From Mikania micrantha (lineage: Eukaryota; Streptophyta; Magnoliopsida; Asterales; Asteraceae): a stretch of DNA of 64,000 nucleotides. The stretch is from assembly GCA_009363875.1 (NCBI GenBank), contig CM018694.1, forward strand, positions 32,745,415 through 32,809,414. Reading direction: 5' to 3'. How positions within the stretch are numbered: position 1 is the first letter of the stretch; each line of letters starts with the position of its first letter. Both the position numbers and the translations under genes were made by a program. The notes beneath the pieces were generated by a model. The model was not told where the DNA came from, did not search any database, and saw nothing but the letters and a program-made list of their open reading frames with translations. This document shows, piece after piece, positions 19,088 through 30,852 of the stretch.

Positions 19088-22000
19088 ATGACTGGAAGAG
19101 GAACACATACCCGCCATCCCAAGCGAACAATAGGTGCGACAACCATGAAGATGATGGTTGATCGTCGGGTCAATAAGGGGATTGCTGAGTATTAAGCAAG
19201 TCGCCAGCACAGCGAGACTAGTGGGACTAACAACGGTACTAACACTCGATAACCCTACTAACATAGTAAAGCTATCACTATTACTAACACGAGACATTGG
19301 TTATTGACGAACAGGATCGTATGGCAGCACCAACAAGGGGTGCTCATTCAAGCCATTTCTGAACTGCCATCCCCATACTTTCAAGGGAAGAGAGGGAGCC
19401 GTTGGGATGCTCCGATGGGTGGAGAAGCCATAATCTGTCTTCTCAATGTCCGAGTGCGCAGATGAAAACCGGCTTAAATATGCAACAGGTACTCTTGAGG
19501 GACCGGCCCTCACATGGTGGAATACCCATGTCCAAACACTGGGTTTGGACGGAGGTAACTCGATCACCTGGGGAGATTTCACCAGAATGCTGCAGGAAGA
19601 GTACTGCCCCAGAAATGAGATCAAAAAGCTAGAGGAGGAATTTTGGGTTTATAAGATGGTGGGCTCAGAGATAGAACAATACTGCACACGGTTCAACGAA
19701 CTGTGCAAATTGTGCCCGAGAATGGTGACCTCGGAGTATAAGAAGATCGAGCAGTTCATCAGCGGACTGCCCGAGCAAATCCAGAGCATGGTCACAGCCA
19801 CTGATCCGACCCAGATCCAACCTACAATCCGACTGGCTCATAAACTGACCGATCAGGCGCTAGCTCAGGGAAAGCTATCAAAACGAGGTGAACATCTGAC
19901 ACCTCAGGAAAGCCACAAATGGAAGTGGGAACCCAGCCATCACCAATCTCACTCATCACACCAACAAACACAAAGATATGCACCAACAAGAGCCTTTACC
20001 GCCACCCAACCCGATGATAAGGGGAAGGGTGTATACCAGGGAAAATACCCACTGTGTAACCGATGCTCATACCATCACTTTGTGCAATATGAGAGACACC
20101 ATTGCCTGAAGTGCGGGAGACATGGCCATATGGCCAAGGAATGCAGGTACAAGCTACCTAATAATAACAACAACCACAACCACACCCAGAACAACAACCA
20201 AAACACCTTAAAGGGGTGTTATGAATGTGGAAAGCCGGGACACATGCGGAGTGATTGCCCGCAACCGAAAATGGTTGGAGGTGGCTCAGCCAAGGGTCGA
20301 GCTTTCGTGATAGGTTCAGGGGAAACCAAAGATGACCAGAACATCGTAACCAGTACGTTTCTTTTAAATAATGTCTATGCTAGTATATTATTTTATACCG
20401 GTGCCAATAGGAGCTTTATATCAAGTGAATTTAGCAAATTGTTTGATATTACCCCAACACCACTAGACTATAAGTATACCGTGGAGTTAGCCAATGGCAA
20501 ACTAATTGAAACGCAACACATTTATCGAGGATGCGTCATGATTCTGGCGGACCACGGGCTCGAAATCGACTTGATGCCGGTTAGTCTCGGGAGCTTTGAT
20601 GTGGTCGTTGGAATGGACTGGCTGTTTGCAAACCAGGCTGAGATCGTAGGCAACGAGAAGATCGTACGAGTTACACTGTCGAGCGGAGAGCAGATCTCGA
20701 TTCAGGGGGAAGGACGGGGGATACCTCTGAATATAATGTCTTGCTTGAAGGCGAACAAATACATACAAAAAGGGTACACTGCTATACTGGCCCTTATCAC
20801 GGTGCAACATAAGCAGGAAAGGAAAATCAAGGACATCGCCGTAGTCCGCGACTTTCCTGAAGTATTTGCCGAGGACTTGCCTGGACTGCCACCAAGACGA
20901 CGGATCAAGTTCCAGATAGACCTCACTCCCGCAGTGGCCCCAATTGGCAAAGGTCCATACATACTAGCACCGACAGAAATGCAAGAGCTATCTAACCAGT
21001 TGCAAGAACTGTTAGACAAGGGATTTATCAGACCGAGCTTCTCACCTTGGGGAGCACCTGTCTTATTCGTGAAAAAGAAAGACGGATCATTTGGTATGTG
21101 CATCGACTACATGGAACTGAATAAGGTAACGATCAAGAATCGATACCCGCTGCCACGAATAGACGATTTGTTTGATCAGTTACAAGGATCAAGCTACTAT
21201 TCGAAAATCGATTTAAGATCGGGTAACCATCAACTAAGGATACAGGAAGATGACATTCCAAAGACTGCCTTTAGAACCCGATACGGACACTACGAATTCT
21301 TGGTTATGCCCTTCGAGCTGACCAATGCACCAGCTATATTCACGGATCTCATGAATAGAGTGTGCAAACCCTATTTCGACAAATTCGTAATAGTTTTCAT
21401 CGACGACATCCTGATCTACTCTAAGAATCAGGAGGAACATGCTGAACATCTAAGGCTTGTCTTGGAATTACTGAAGAACGAGCAGCTACACGCGAAATTT
21501 TCCAAATGAGACTTTTGGATTCGTGAAGTGCAATTCCTTGGACGTGTTATCAATAAAAATGGAATACACGTAGACCCAGCCAAAATCGAAGCCATCAAGA
21601 ACTGGGAAGCACCAAAGACTCCAACCGAGGTGCGGCAATTCCTAGGTCTGGCAGGGTACTACCGACGATTCATCGAGGGATTTTCAAAAATTGCTCAGTC
21701 ACTGACATCCCTAACTCATAAAGACAAGAAGTTCGATTGGGGAGAGAAACAAGAGACTTCTTTCAACTTGTTGAAACAGAAGTTATGCACTGCACCAATT
21801 CTATCCTTGCCGGAAGGATGTGATGACTTCATGGTGTATTGTGACGCCTCAAAACAAGGACTCGGTTGCGTGCTGATGCAAAGTGAGAAGTTCATAGCAT
21901 ACGCATCATGACAACTCAAGGTGCATAAAAAGAATTATACAACTCATGATCTCGAGTTGGGAGCCGTGGTGTTTGCCCTGAAGATTTGGCGACACTACTT

Positions 22001-23678
22001 ATACGGCACGAAGTGTACCATCTTTATCGATCATAAGAGCTTACAACACATCTTCAATCAAAAGGAGCTAAACATGAGACAACGAAGATGGGTTGAACTC
22101 ATTGGCGATTATGATTGCGCCATCAAATACCACCCTGGTAAAGCAAACGTAGTGGCTGACGCACTAAGTCGGAAGGAGACAACCAGACGCGTACGTGCAC
22201 TACAACTTACGATTCATTTGGAACTGCCACAACGGATCCGGAACGCTCAACATGAAGCTCTTAAGGCCGAAAACCTCACTCAGGAATCCTTGCGTGGCAT
22301 GGAGAAGCATCTGGAGGTGAAGACCGATAGAGCATACTACTTCATGGGTCGAATCTGAATTCCACACCACGGAGGATTGAGAAATGTAGTGATGGATGAA
22401 GCTCACAAGATCCGGTATTCTATACGTCCGGGCTATTATAAAATGTACCATGATCTAAAGAATACCTATTGGTGGCCGAACATGAAAGCATAAATAGCAA
22501 CTTACGTCGGCAAGTGTTTAACGTGCTCAAAGGTCAAAGTTGAGTACCAAAAGCCATCATGTCTACTTCAACAACCTGAGATACCGATGTGGAAATGGGA
22601 ACAAATTTCCATGGATTTCATAACCAAGCTACCTAGGACGGCAAGTGGTTGCGATACCATCTGGGTTATCGTAGACCGACTAACAAAGTCAGCACACTTT
22701 CTACCCATCAAGGAGACTGATAAGTTAGATAAAATCACCCGGATTTATCTGAAGGAAGTGGTCACTCGACATGGAGTACCAATCTCGATCATCTCTGATC
22801 GCGACAGCCGATTCACGTCGCACTTCTGGAAGTCTTTGCATAAGGCACTAGGAACGAGATTGGACATGAGTACCGCTTACCATCGATAGACCGATGGGCA
22901 AAGTGAGCGAACTATACAAACATTATAGGACATGCTTCGCGCTTGTGTCATTGATTTTGGCAATAGCTGGGAGACTCATTTGTCATTAGTTGAGTTCTCA
23001 TATAATAACAGCGATCACACAAGGATACAAGCTGCAACATTCGAGGAACATTACGAAGGTAAGTGCCGATCACCCATCTGCTGGGCGGAAGTTGGAGAAA
23101 GTCAACTGACTGGCCCCGAGCTTGTGCATGAAACGACTGAGAAAATCGTGCAGATACGCAAACGAATGGCATCAGCTCAAGACAGACAGAAAAGCTATGC
23201 TGAAAAACGACGTAAACCATTGGAATTCCAGGTGGCAGACAGAGTGTTGCTCAAGGTCTCGCCCTGGAAGGGAATTATTCGGTTTGGAAAACGAGGGAAG
23301 CTGAATCCACGTTACATTAGACCTTTTGAGATTACCAAACGAATAGGCCCAGTGGCCTATGAACTAAACCTGCCAAACGAGCTGAGCAGTGTACACAACG
23401 TATTTCACATATCAAACCTCAAGAAGTGTCTATCCGATGAAACACTTATCATTCCTCTTTTGGAGATACAGATCGACAAACAATTAAACTTCATTGAGGA
23501 ACCGGTTGAGATTATGGATCGGGAAATCAAGAAGCTTAAACTCAGCAAGATACCAATAGTGAAAGTGCAATGGAATTCGCGACGCGGACCAGAATTCACG
23601 TCGGAACGTGAAGATCAGATGAAAAAGAAACACCCACACCTGTTCGCGGAACAGACAAACACTGGCAACACGAGCTGA
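19088..23678 (+). pseudogene. Gag-pol of T1 with several stop codons (Gag, PR, RT, RNase H, IN, chromodomain-like tail)
   Basis: From 19446 one frame runs 4.2 kb to the final stop at 23676, broken only by stops at 21507, 21909, 22356, 22491, 22887 and 22926; upstream, 19088-19445 also has stops and a frame change. In order: Gag core (ALTWWN, EEYCPRNEIKKL), zinc knuckles (CLKCGRHGHMAKEC and CYECGKPGHMRSDC), protease, reverse transcriptase (DLRSGNHQLRI, FIDDILIYS), RNase H (VYCDASKQGLG, FALKIWRHYLYG), integrase (HHGG...CLTC zinc site, MDFITKL, ISDRDSRF) and a tail (IPIVKVQWN, EREDQMKKKHPHLF) resembling a chromodomain. The protease active site reads FYTGA where DTGA or DSGA is expected, so the catalytic aspartate is lost. 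Such tails are thought to guide integration to heterochromatin. Confidence 0.95.
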
Positions 23679-23701
23679 ATTTCGGAACGAAATTCTTTCT
23701 A

Positions 23702-23713
23702 ACCAGGGGATGA
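23702..23713 (+). other. Polypurine tract of T1
   Basis: ACCAGGGGATGA directly precedes the LTR start TGTGACACCCCG, as expected for the plus-strand primer. Confidence 0.8.
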
Positions 23714-26549
23714 TGTGACACCCCGTAAAATCCAGGTCAGCATCTTATTATAATAAATGTTTATTTAATTGATATTTGTACATGTGGCACTAGAATTAGT
23801 TTAATTTAGTGTGACACGTGGCATGATAGTACGAACACTGACACACAACAGGATAATTCGAGGGATTATCGAAAAACCGCACACACGTGCCAAAAAGTCA
23901 TGAACGTTGGTGAACGTCACAACAATTAGTCACAAAAACACTTCGCGGGTCAATTATGGTTAATAATTGATAACTAGAGTTCAAACGATGCACAAACGAC
24001 GCGTTACAGTTGAGAAATGTGCAGAAACGAGCCCGAAACATGAAAATAGGCTAATGGGTTTGTCAGGTGGCCCAGGCGGTACGCCTCACCCCAACCTTTG
24101 ATCCTAAGCGATACGCGCGAGAGTCCAAAATCGCTAAAATCTTTAAAGGACCAACCAGAGACTTGATGCAACCTTACCACTCATTACCCTCGAAACTATC
24201 AGCTAAACTCCGGCTCAACACACTTCCCCTTCATCATTACAGCCCCTGGAAGCCATTGTTGAGCATTTTGAAGCTCAAGGTTGGAGAAAAGAAGCTAGGA
24301 ACTCACAATGAACTTGAAGAGGAGGACTTGGAGAGCTTGAACACCATCTTCACCTTCATATCTCTGCGAAAGCTTGCTGTTCAGAGAGTTCTAGAGCTGC
24401 TACAACACCATCCAAGAGTTACAAGGACTTGAGAGGCAGTTCTAATGTCCACTTCACACAAACAACACCCACAAACACACATGCAAGCTCACAAACACAC
24501 ATGCAAGTGCATGAGCTTCACATGCATGAATTTCTTGACTTTTGAATCTGGGTTTATTGTTAAGTCTACTGTTATCTATAATGCTATTTTGAAGATTTAT
24601 GAAAATCCATGGTGATGTGTATAAGTAAAATGCATGATTTGGTCATGAATGAATGAAATAGTGCCATGCATGTATGATCCATGACTTCTTGAATGATTTT
24701 GGATATTCAAATGTTTTTATTGATGATATTAGAAGTGTGTTACATGATTTTTATGGTTAAAATGGTCAAAAATGAATCTTTGATGGAACTTACTATTATT
24801 AGTAACTTTTAAGTTACAAGATGATGAAATGGATGAGATTATGAACATGCATGTGTATGGATTTGATATTAGAATGATTATGTGATGATAAAATGCTAAG
24901 GAAAGTGATTTAGGACTTGATTGTGGTCATATTTTGCTTAGTTACTAAATATAGTAACTTTTGTGACCCGATTATTGGTAGATGATGATTTTGACTAGAT
25001 AAGCATGTTTAGATGATGTTAAATGATATTATATGATACTATTTGATATGAAAATTGAATAGGAATGCTTAGGATGATTATTTGAAAGAAAATTGTCATA
25101 GTTACTATTTTTAGTAACTTTATTTTGTGAAATATCGATTTATGAATGCTATGTATGTTACATGCTTGCTAAATGATTTAAAATGACTCGATATGATTAT
25201 TGCACGCTAAGTTAGATGGTTTCAGATAATATTCATGCTAGATAGGGAAACTTTCCTTTTTAGGAAACTTTTATATGCGGAGACGACTTATATGTTTATT
25301 TGACACTCATGACAATGTGCTATGTGTTTACATCATCACGTAGGATTAACGAGCATGCTAGAACTTTAAAAAAAAGATATGTGTTGTGGAACTTGCTATA
25401 AATGGGAACTTACTATAATTAGTAAGTTGTTCATGAAAGCAAATTACGCGTTTCGCACCCAACGAGAACAAGCACGAATGTTACACGATTCACAACCGAC
25501 ACACAGTTCACCAACGGGTCGTTGACTTGACACGGTCAGACACGGTCAAACACGAGCAAACATGGTCTATGTGGACAGGCATGGACAAACATAACAACCG
25601 ACGGTGGTTGTTGAGCACAAACATGAGCACGTACACAAACACGGTCACTTACACGAACTCACATACGGTATACATTATAGGTAGCCGGTGACCGACACGT
25701 CTTCCAAGCAGGAGCTTACGCTTGCATTTTCTCATTTTCATTAAGGTGAGTTTACGGCCCCTCTTTACTCTTTTACAAGCTTTTCAAATAGGGGGAGAAT
25801 ATTTGTTGAATCGAGTCAAACATTACTACTGTACCAACATTTTATGTGTATGTTGGTTTATTAGACAGACGTTAAGTGTTGTAATCGTAACAAGCCCTCA
25901 CAAAGTCTTACCGTTAATGTACAAACAACGAGGTGAGTTTGAATAGATCTATTTGGGTGTGACGAACCCCACATGACACAATACTGACAGGAGGTCGGGA
26001 CACGTGAAATTTCGACCTATCTTGCTATGTTATTACGAGACATAGCGTAGGCAAGGACTAACAAGTCTAGTTCTGTAGTGACGCACTGACACTTGGAGCC
26101 TAGGGCTCGGGACTAACATTTTAATAAACAGCATGTCACATGTTTTCTTACTATCTATGTATATCAAAACCTGTTAACTCACCAACCATTGTGTTGACAC
26201 TTTTTCTTAAACTTGTATTCTCATGTAACTGACGGGCATATGGATTCAGGAAACACACCTAAGGATTTGAGCTTCGGATATGCATATTTCATGTCGTGTC
26301 ATTTTATCGAACAATTATTATTTACGTTATGTATTTTAAGCAATGTAATGTCTAACATCTTATTTTCCGCTGCATTATGAAACATATATTATTCTGCTGC
26401 TTAATTCTTAAACTGATTGGTTGTTTTCATGTCAAACAACGTATTTTGAAAACACATATAGAGTTGTTCTATATGACCATGAGCTACGACTCTGGCCACG
26501 TCACACCCATGTGGACTGACTCCACATGTGGGAATTTGGGGGTGTGACA
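23714..26549 (+). mobile_element. 3' LTR of T1 (2.8 kb)
   Basis: It starts TGTGACACCC and ends GGGTGTGACA. It contains repeated stretches around AGTAACTT/AAGTTACTA (about 24790-25430), a donor-like AAG|GTGAGT at 25746, and the CTCACCAACC...ATTCTCA region near 26175-26224, where the acceptor reads CAT instead of CAG. The ORF at 24067-24432 within it is not supported as a gene. Confidence 0.93.
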
Positions 26550-26874
26550 GATAGGTATCAGAGCCAGGTTATAGAAAACTAGGTTTGTATATAGTAAACT
26601 GTAAACTTAGACTATAGCTATTTCTCAACATTAGACACTACAGTTAGACACTGCACAATAATATGTTACTATTATCTGTTACTTACTAATTTAAGATTTC
26701 AGGATGGCCGACAACAATGACGAAGGGAGGAACTCGGGGAAACGCCCCGCAGAACAGGAGCTGACAGAGGAGGACCGTTAGAGGATTCGGAACATCGTAT
26801 CCCTTGTCGATGTCGAGGAGGCTGAGAGAACGCGTTCAGCGAAACGCGCCTGATCCTGGAGTTGGTGCCCACCA
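26550..26874 (+). pseudogene. Second copy of T1 leader and upstream ORF start, truncated
   Basis: Directly after the 3' LTR comes a primer site with one mismatch (26553-26564), the same leader as at 6489-6635, and the start of the extra ORF (ATG 26704, MADNNDEGRNSGKRPAEQEL) with a TAG at 26779. Homology stops near 26874. The LTR therefore has internal sequence on both sides, as in a tandem array sharing one LTR, which usually arises by unequal recombination. Confidence 0.9.
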
Positions 26875-28730
26875 ATGATCAAGTACTAACCCGCCCTAAT
26901 GCATAAGGGTTGGATGTGAGGTTTTCCTTAGTAGATCCTATGCACAAGGGTTTCCTTGATCATGAAACTATCCAAGCTTAGTCCTACATGCATTCTACGC
27001 CAAGTTAAGACCATTGAGGATAAACTAATAAATTTAATGAGTACATTATGAATATTTCATTTGTAGTATCATGAATATAACTTATAAGTTACCGTGCATG
27101 AATCTTATGCATGGTACAATAAGTTATGCCTTCATGAGATACCAATGAGTTCAAACTAAGGTTTTAAACATTGAAAACAAAATAAAAAATAAAGTTTATT
27201 ATGTTAACGTAAAGGGTAAGGACTAAGTTAGGATGGTTACAAAGACCAAGCCACTAAAACACATGTTTAAACAAATAAGTCTAAATAACCTAGGATTCTA
27301 AGCAAGAAATGAACATGAGCTTACCGATGTTTAAACAAATAAGTCTAAATAATCTAGGATTCTAAGCAAGAAATGAACATGAGCTTACCAATGCATGAAT
27401 CAATGTTAATACAAATAGGGATTTGAACACATCAACAAAAAAAAGTGAGAGCATCGTCTATCAATCATCCGTTCTTCTCACATCTCGTTCACCCAATCAA
27501 GGTGAGTGCATAGCCCTTATTTTCTGCTTTGAAATCTTTTGGAGTGGAATATGTGAATACTATTTTCAAACTTACTTTCTAAATGGTTTTCACTACTCAT
27601 ATTTTATGTTTGGATTATGTTGGTAAACTTTAACACATTTTAACAAAAACATTGGATATAAGGCACCTAGTCATGAATTGTCATGGCATACGACCTAATC
27701 CAGTTCATTCTTTTGTACAAGTTGGTTTTCAATTATCAAATAAACTACGTAGCATGGAACATGGACGTACATTTGTAAACAACCTTGTTCACATCATGTA
27801 TGCTTATAATCAGAACTTCAAGGGCTGAAATCACCATCCTCGGATTTTAAACTTGAAGTTCACGCAATTGTTCATATCAAGACTCAAGGGTTAGAAGTTA
27901 TTAACTTAACCTCTAAAATTGAGTTCACGAAATTGTTTATCGTTTGTACTAGGTGATCACAACAAGGGAAAATAGTTTCTACACTAAGGTTAGGGTTGGC
28001 TTTAGCCAAAGATGGATTGGTGCAGACTTAGCAATATGAGTTAGCTGTTGATTAACTTTAACAGCCTAGATCATATTGGATACATTTTCATTGACAAAGG
28101 GTTTGTTTTAATTTATTTTATTACTATGGGCTTTGCTGTTATTAGTTAGTCTTTGACTAACTCCAGACGTAGTTTGGGACTTGGATTTAAGATGACACTA
28201 GGATATACTTAATGATAGTTTGTGTTACATTAGCATGTTACTTCTTTTACATTTTGTACATATACGTTTTATATACAGTAGTTATTTGTACATGATTCAT
28301 TGGTTGTTTGAATTTAGGATTTATGCAGGTAAATGATAGGTTTGCGAATGATTATCTTTTACACTTATATTTTGATATTCATAAACTATATTCTTTACAT
28401 ATTTAAACCTATGTATCTCACCAACTACTAGTTGTAGTTGACAAAATTTCTTAACAAGTTTCAGGTGATCAAAGGTAGGCACAGGATATGGACAACTAAG
28501 GCGACCTAGTTTAAGATAGAACAAGATAAAGCAACAAGCTAGGATGGATTAGAAACTCATTTAAATCCTTGTTGTTTATATGTCTATTTTTATTTTGTAA
28601 ACAATATTTTTGAGGTCGGTTAGTTGTATTCTTTTGGTTGTTCATCATTAATATTGTGCATTGATTCAACCGATCAATCGATCAGTCATCACCGCGCCGT
28701 GGATTCTGCACGTGGTGCAGGGGTGTGACA
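26875..28730 (+). mobile_element. Truncated plus-strand LTR, D
   Basis: It ends GCAGGGGTGTGACA at 28730. Its last 1.2 kb follow the same order of landmarks as solo LTR G (CAAGGTGAG plus ATAGCCC; GGTGATCACAACAAGGGAAA; GTAGTTTGGGACTTG; CTCACCAACTA; TTTCAGGT; CACCGCGCCGTGGATT). The 5' part is missing or unrecognisable and abuts the T1 remnant at 26874. No PBS follows, so it is not the 5' LTR of the sequence to its right. Confidence 0.75.
27264..27391. repeat. 64-base tandem duplication in LTR D
   Basis: Two units, 27264-27327 and 27328-27391, differ at about two positions. Confidence 0.95.
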
Positions 28731-29989
28731 GATGGTAACGAATCTCACAGTGATAATCAATAAAAAGCTCAACCCAATGCCTCTGTCTCTTGTTGAGCTC
28801 TTTCTGATTGAGAATGTGTTGCAGGTTCTTCTCGTCTGTGTATATGACACATTTAGTACCATAAAGGTAGTGTCTCAAAATCTTTAATGCAAAGACCACA
28901 ACCCCTAACTCAAGATCATTAGTAGTATAATTATTCTCATGAACTTTAAGCTGTCTTGAGGCATACGCAATCACCTTGTCTCTTTGCATAAGTACACATC
29001 CGAATCCAAGGTTCCAAGCACCACAGTAGACAATGAAATCATCATTTCCTTTTGGAAGACTAAGGATAGGGGAGTTGCATAACTTCTGCTTAAGAAGCTG
29101 AAATACATAGTCTTGTTTCTGCCCTCATATGAATGCTTGACTTTTCTGGGTCAAACTGGTAAGTGGCAAGGCAATCTTTAAAAAGGTTGCAATGAACCTT
29201 CGGTAATAACCTGCCAAACACAGAAATGAACGAATCTGTGTTGGTGTAGATGGGGTAGTCCAGTTCTTAATCTCTTCAATCCTCGCTGGATCTACATGTA
29301 TCCCATCTCTATTGATAAGATGACCTAAGAAATGAACTTCCTTTAGCCAAAATTCACATTTAGAGAATTTGGCATACATCTGTTCAGTTCTTAGTGGTTC
29401 TAAGAACATCCTTAAATGATCCTCATGTTCCTGCTCTGTCTTAGAATAAATCAGTATATCATTAATGAAGACGATAAGAAACTGATCTAAGTACGACCTA
29501 TATACTCGATTCATCTAGTCCATGAACATTGCTGGTGCATTGGTCAGCCCAAATGGCATAACCACAAACTCATAGTGTCCATAACGAGACCTAAATTCCG
29601 TTTTTGGAATATCCTCATTGTTTACTCTGAACTGATGATACCAGTATAGTAAATCAATCTTAGAGAAACAAGTTGTTCCCTGTAACTGATCAAACAAATC
29701 ATCGATTATGGGTAGAGGATATCTATTCTTGATTGTCAACTTATTCAGCTCTCAGTAGTTGATGCACATACGAAACAAACCGCCTTTCTTCTTGACAAAG
29801 AAAACCGGAGCTCCCCTTGGTGAATAGCTCGGTCGGATGAACCCTTCGTCTAGAAGTTCCTGAAGCTGGCTAGACAGTTCCTGCATCTCAGACGGTGCTA
29901 ATTGATATGGTGACTTCGCCACTAGGTTCACTCCATGGATGAGATCGATTCAAACTACTCTTGTCGGACTGGTGGTAGTCTAGGAAAGT
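28731..29989 (-). pseudogene. Reverse transcriptase and RNase H of gypsy-2
   Basis: Read from 29989 down: the start of the polymerase (YQLAPSEMQELSSQLQELL, EGFIRPSYSP), palm (TIKNRYPLPIIDDLFDQLQG, GHYEFVVMPFGLTNAP), the catalytic region reading FINDILIYS instead of FIDDILIYS, the connection (CEFWLKEVHFLGHLI, AGYYRRFI), and RNase H (YASRQLKVHENNY, FALKILRHYLYGTK) which stops abruptly at LTR D after CEIRYH. Stops occur at 29515 and in 28990-29124. The Asp-to-Asn change at the metal-binding pair alone would abolish activity. The opposite end is cut by copia-2. Confidence 0.92.
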
Positions 29990-30679
29990 TGTTGAGCTAA
30001 AGAAACCTCGAGGAGTAGTTGTTTTACCAGGAACAAGGCTTTAGACACTTAGTCAAAGCTTTGGTCTTAGCTCCCTCTAAAGTTTTTGCACAAGGTTATT
30101 TTCGTTGTTTAGTTTTCTTGCTTAGAAAGAGAGAAGAAAACAGACAGAAAGCACAAGGAATTTTGGGGGAAGTAATTTATTTTATTCAGAGAATGTTGGG
30201 ACTTAAATACCCAAACATTCTGAGATACAAGACAAGAAATAATAAGACAAATAGCTAACATGGTTACAGACACTGAAACAACAGACTAGTACACATACAA
30301 AGTCAACAACAACAGAAACAAGAGTCTTCAGGTCTTCTGAGGTTGAAGTAGTTGTAATAGGGTTTATTGGTTATTCTTTCGGAAGATGATCATCGGAAGC
30401 TGATTAAATAATCAGTTATTTCGGAAGAGGAGATTGTCTTCCGAGTCATATGACTTTTTCCAATGCAATGGTTGTCATTCGAAAATGTCATGATCAGCTA
30501 GTGTCTTCTGAGGTAGGTAAGTTTAGCGACAGTTCTTTTTGGCAAAGCTTCCGCTGTTGGTCTTCCGATGCTGAAGCAATTCTTTAATCGGAAAAGAAGC
30601 ATCCGCGGCTTGTCATTCCACGGTTTTATTTAAGTGTCTGGTTTCAATGGTTTTGCTCATCAGTCCTTATTTTTCAACA
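29990..30679 (-). mobile_element. 3' LTR of copia-2 (690 bp)
   Basis: Bounded TGTTGAGC...CAACA. It matches 53873-54563 throughout with scattered substitutions. A GGAAGA/TCTTCC-type short motif recurs. Confidence 0.94.
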
Positions 30680-30694
30680 ATCTCCCTCTGGACT
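30680..30694 (-). other. Polypurine tract of copia-2
   Basis: The minus strand reads AGTCCAGAGGGAGAT next to the 3' LTR. Confidence 0.75.
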
Positions 30695-30852
30695 GACGAA
30701 GCCAAAACCTATTTATTTTGTTTTAAAGCCAGACCAATTTTATTCCAAAGAGTTTGAACATAGTTCCGAACTTCATACTCTGTATCAGCATTTTCCAGAG
30801 TCTTGTGCTGTAGTTCCTTCAGATCATCAGTTAGTAGGGTGAGAATCTCATC

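Larger units (their letters stand above)
5571..26549 (+). mobile_element. Tekay-like Ty3/gypsy chromovirus T1, interrupted by copia-1
   Basis: A plus-strand element in the order partial 5' LTR, PBS, upstream ORF, [copia-1 insertion], gag-pol, polypurine tract, 3' LTR. The bases before and after copia-1 (GTATT at 7435-7439 and 18912-18916) form a target duplication, which shows that the two halves were once contiguous. Gag-pol ends in a chromodomain-like tail after integrase, which points to the chromoviruses; assignment to the Tekay (Del) branch is by resemblance. Multiple stop codons make it non-autonomous now. Confidence 0.9.

Noticed and set aside
24067..24432. 121-codon plus-strand ORF in the T1 3' LTR
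   Set aside because: It lies wholly inside an LTR, shows no recognisable domain, and its counterpart in the 5' LTR is lost in the gap, so conservation cannot be shown.
28731..28745. Possible primer-binding site GATGGTAACG after LTR D
   Set aside because: It is the RNase H coding sequence of gypsy-2 on the other strand and does not match a tRNA end.
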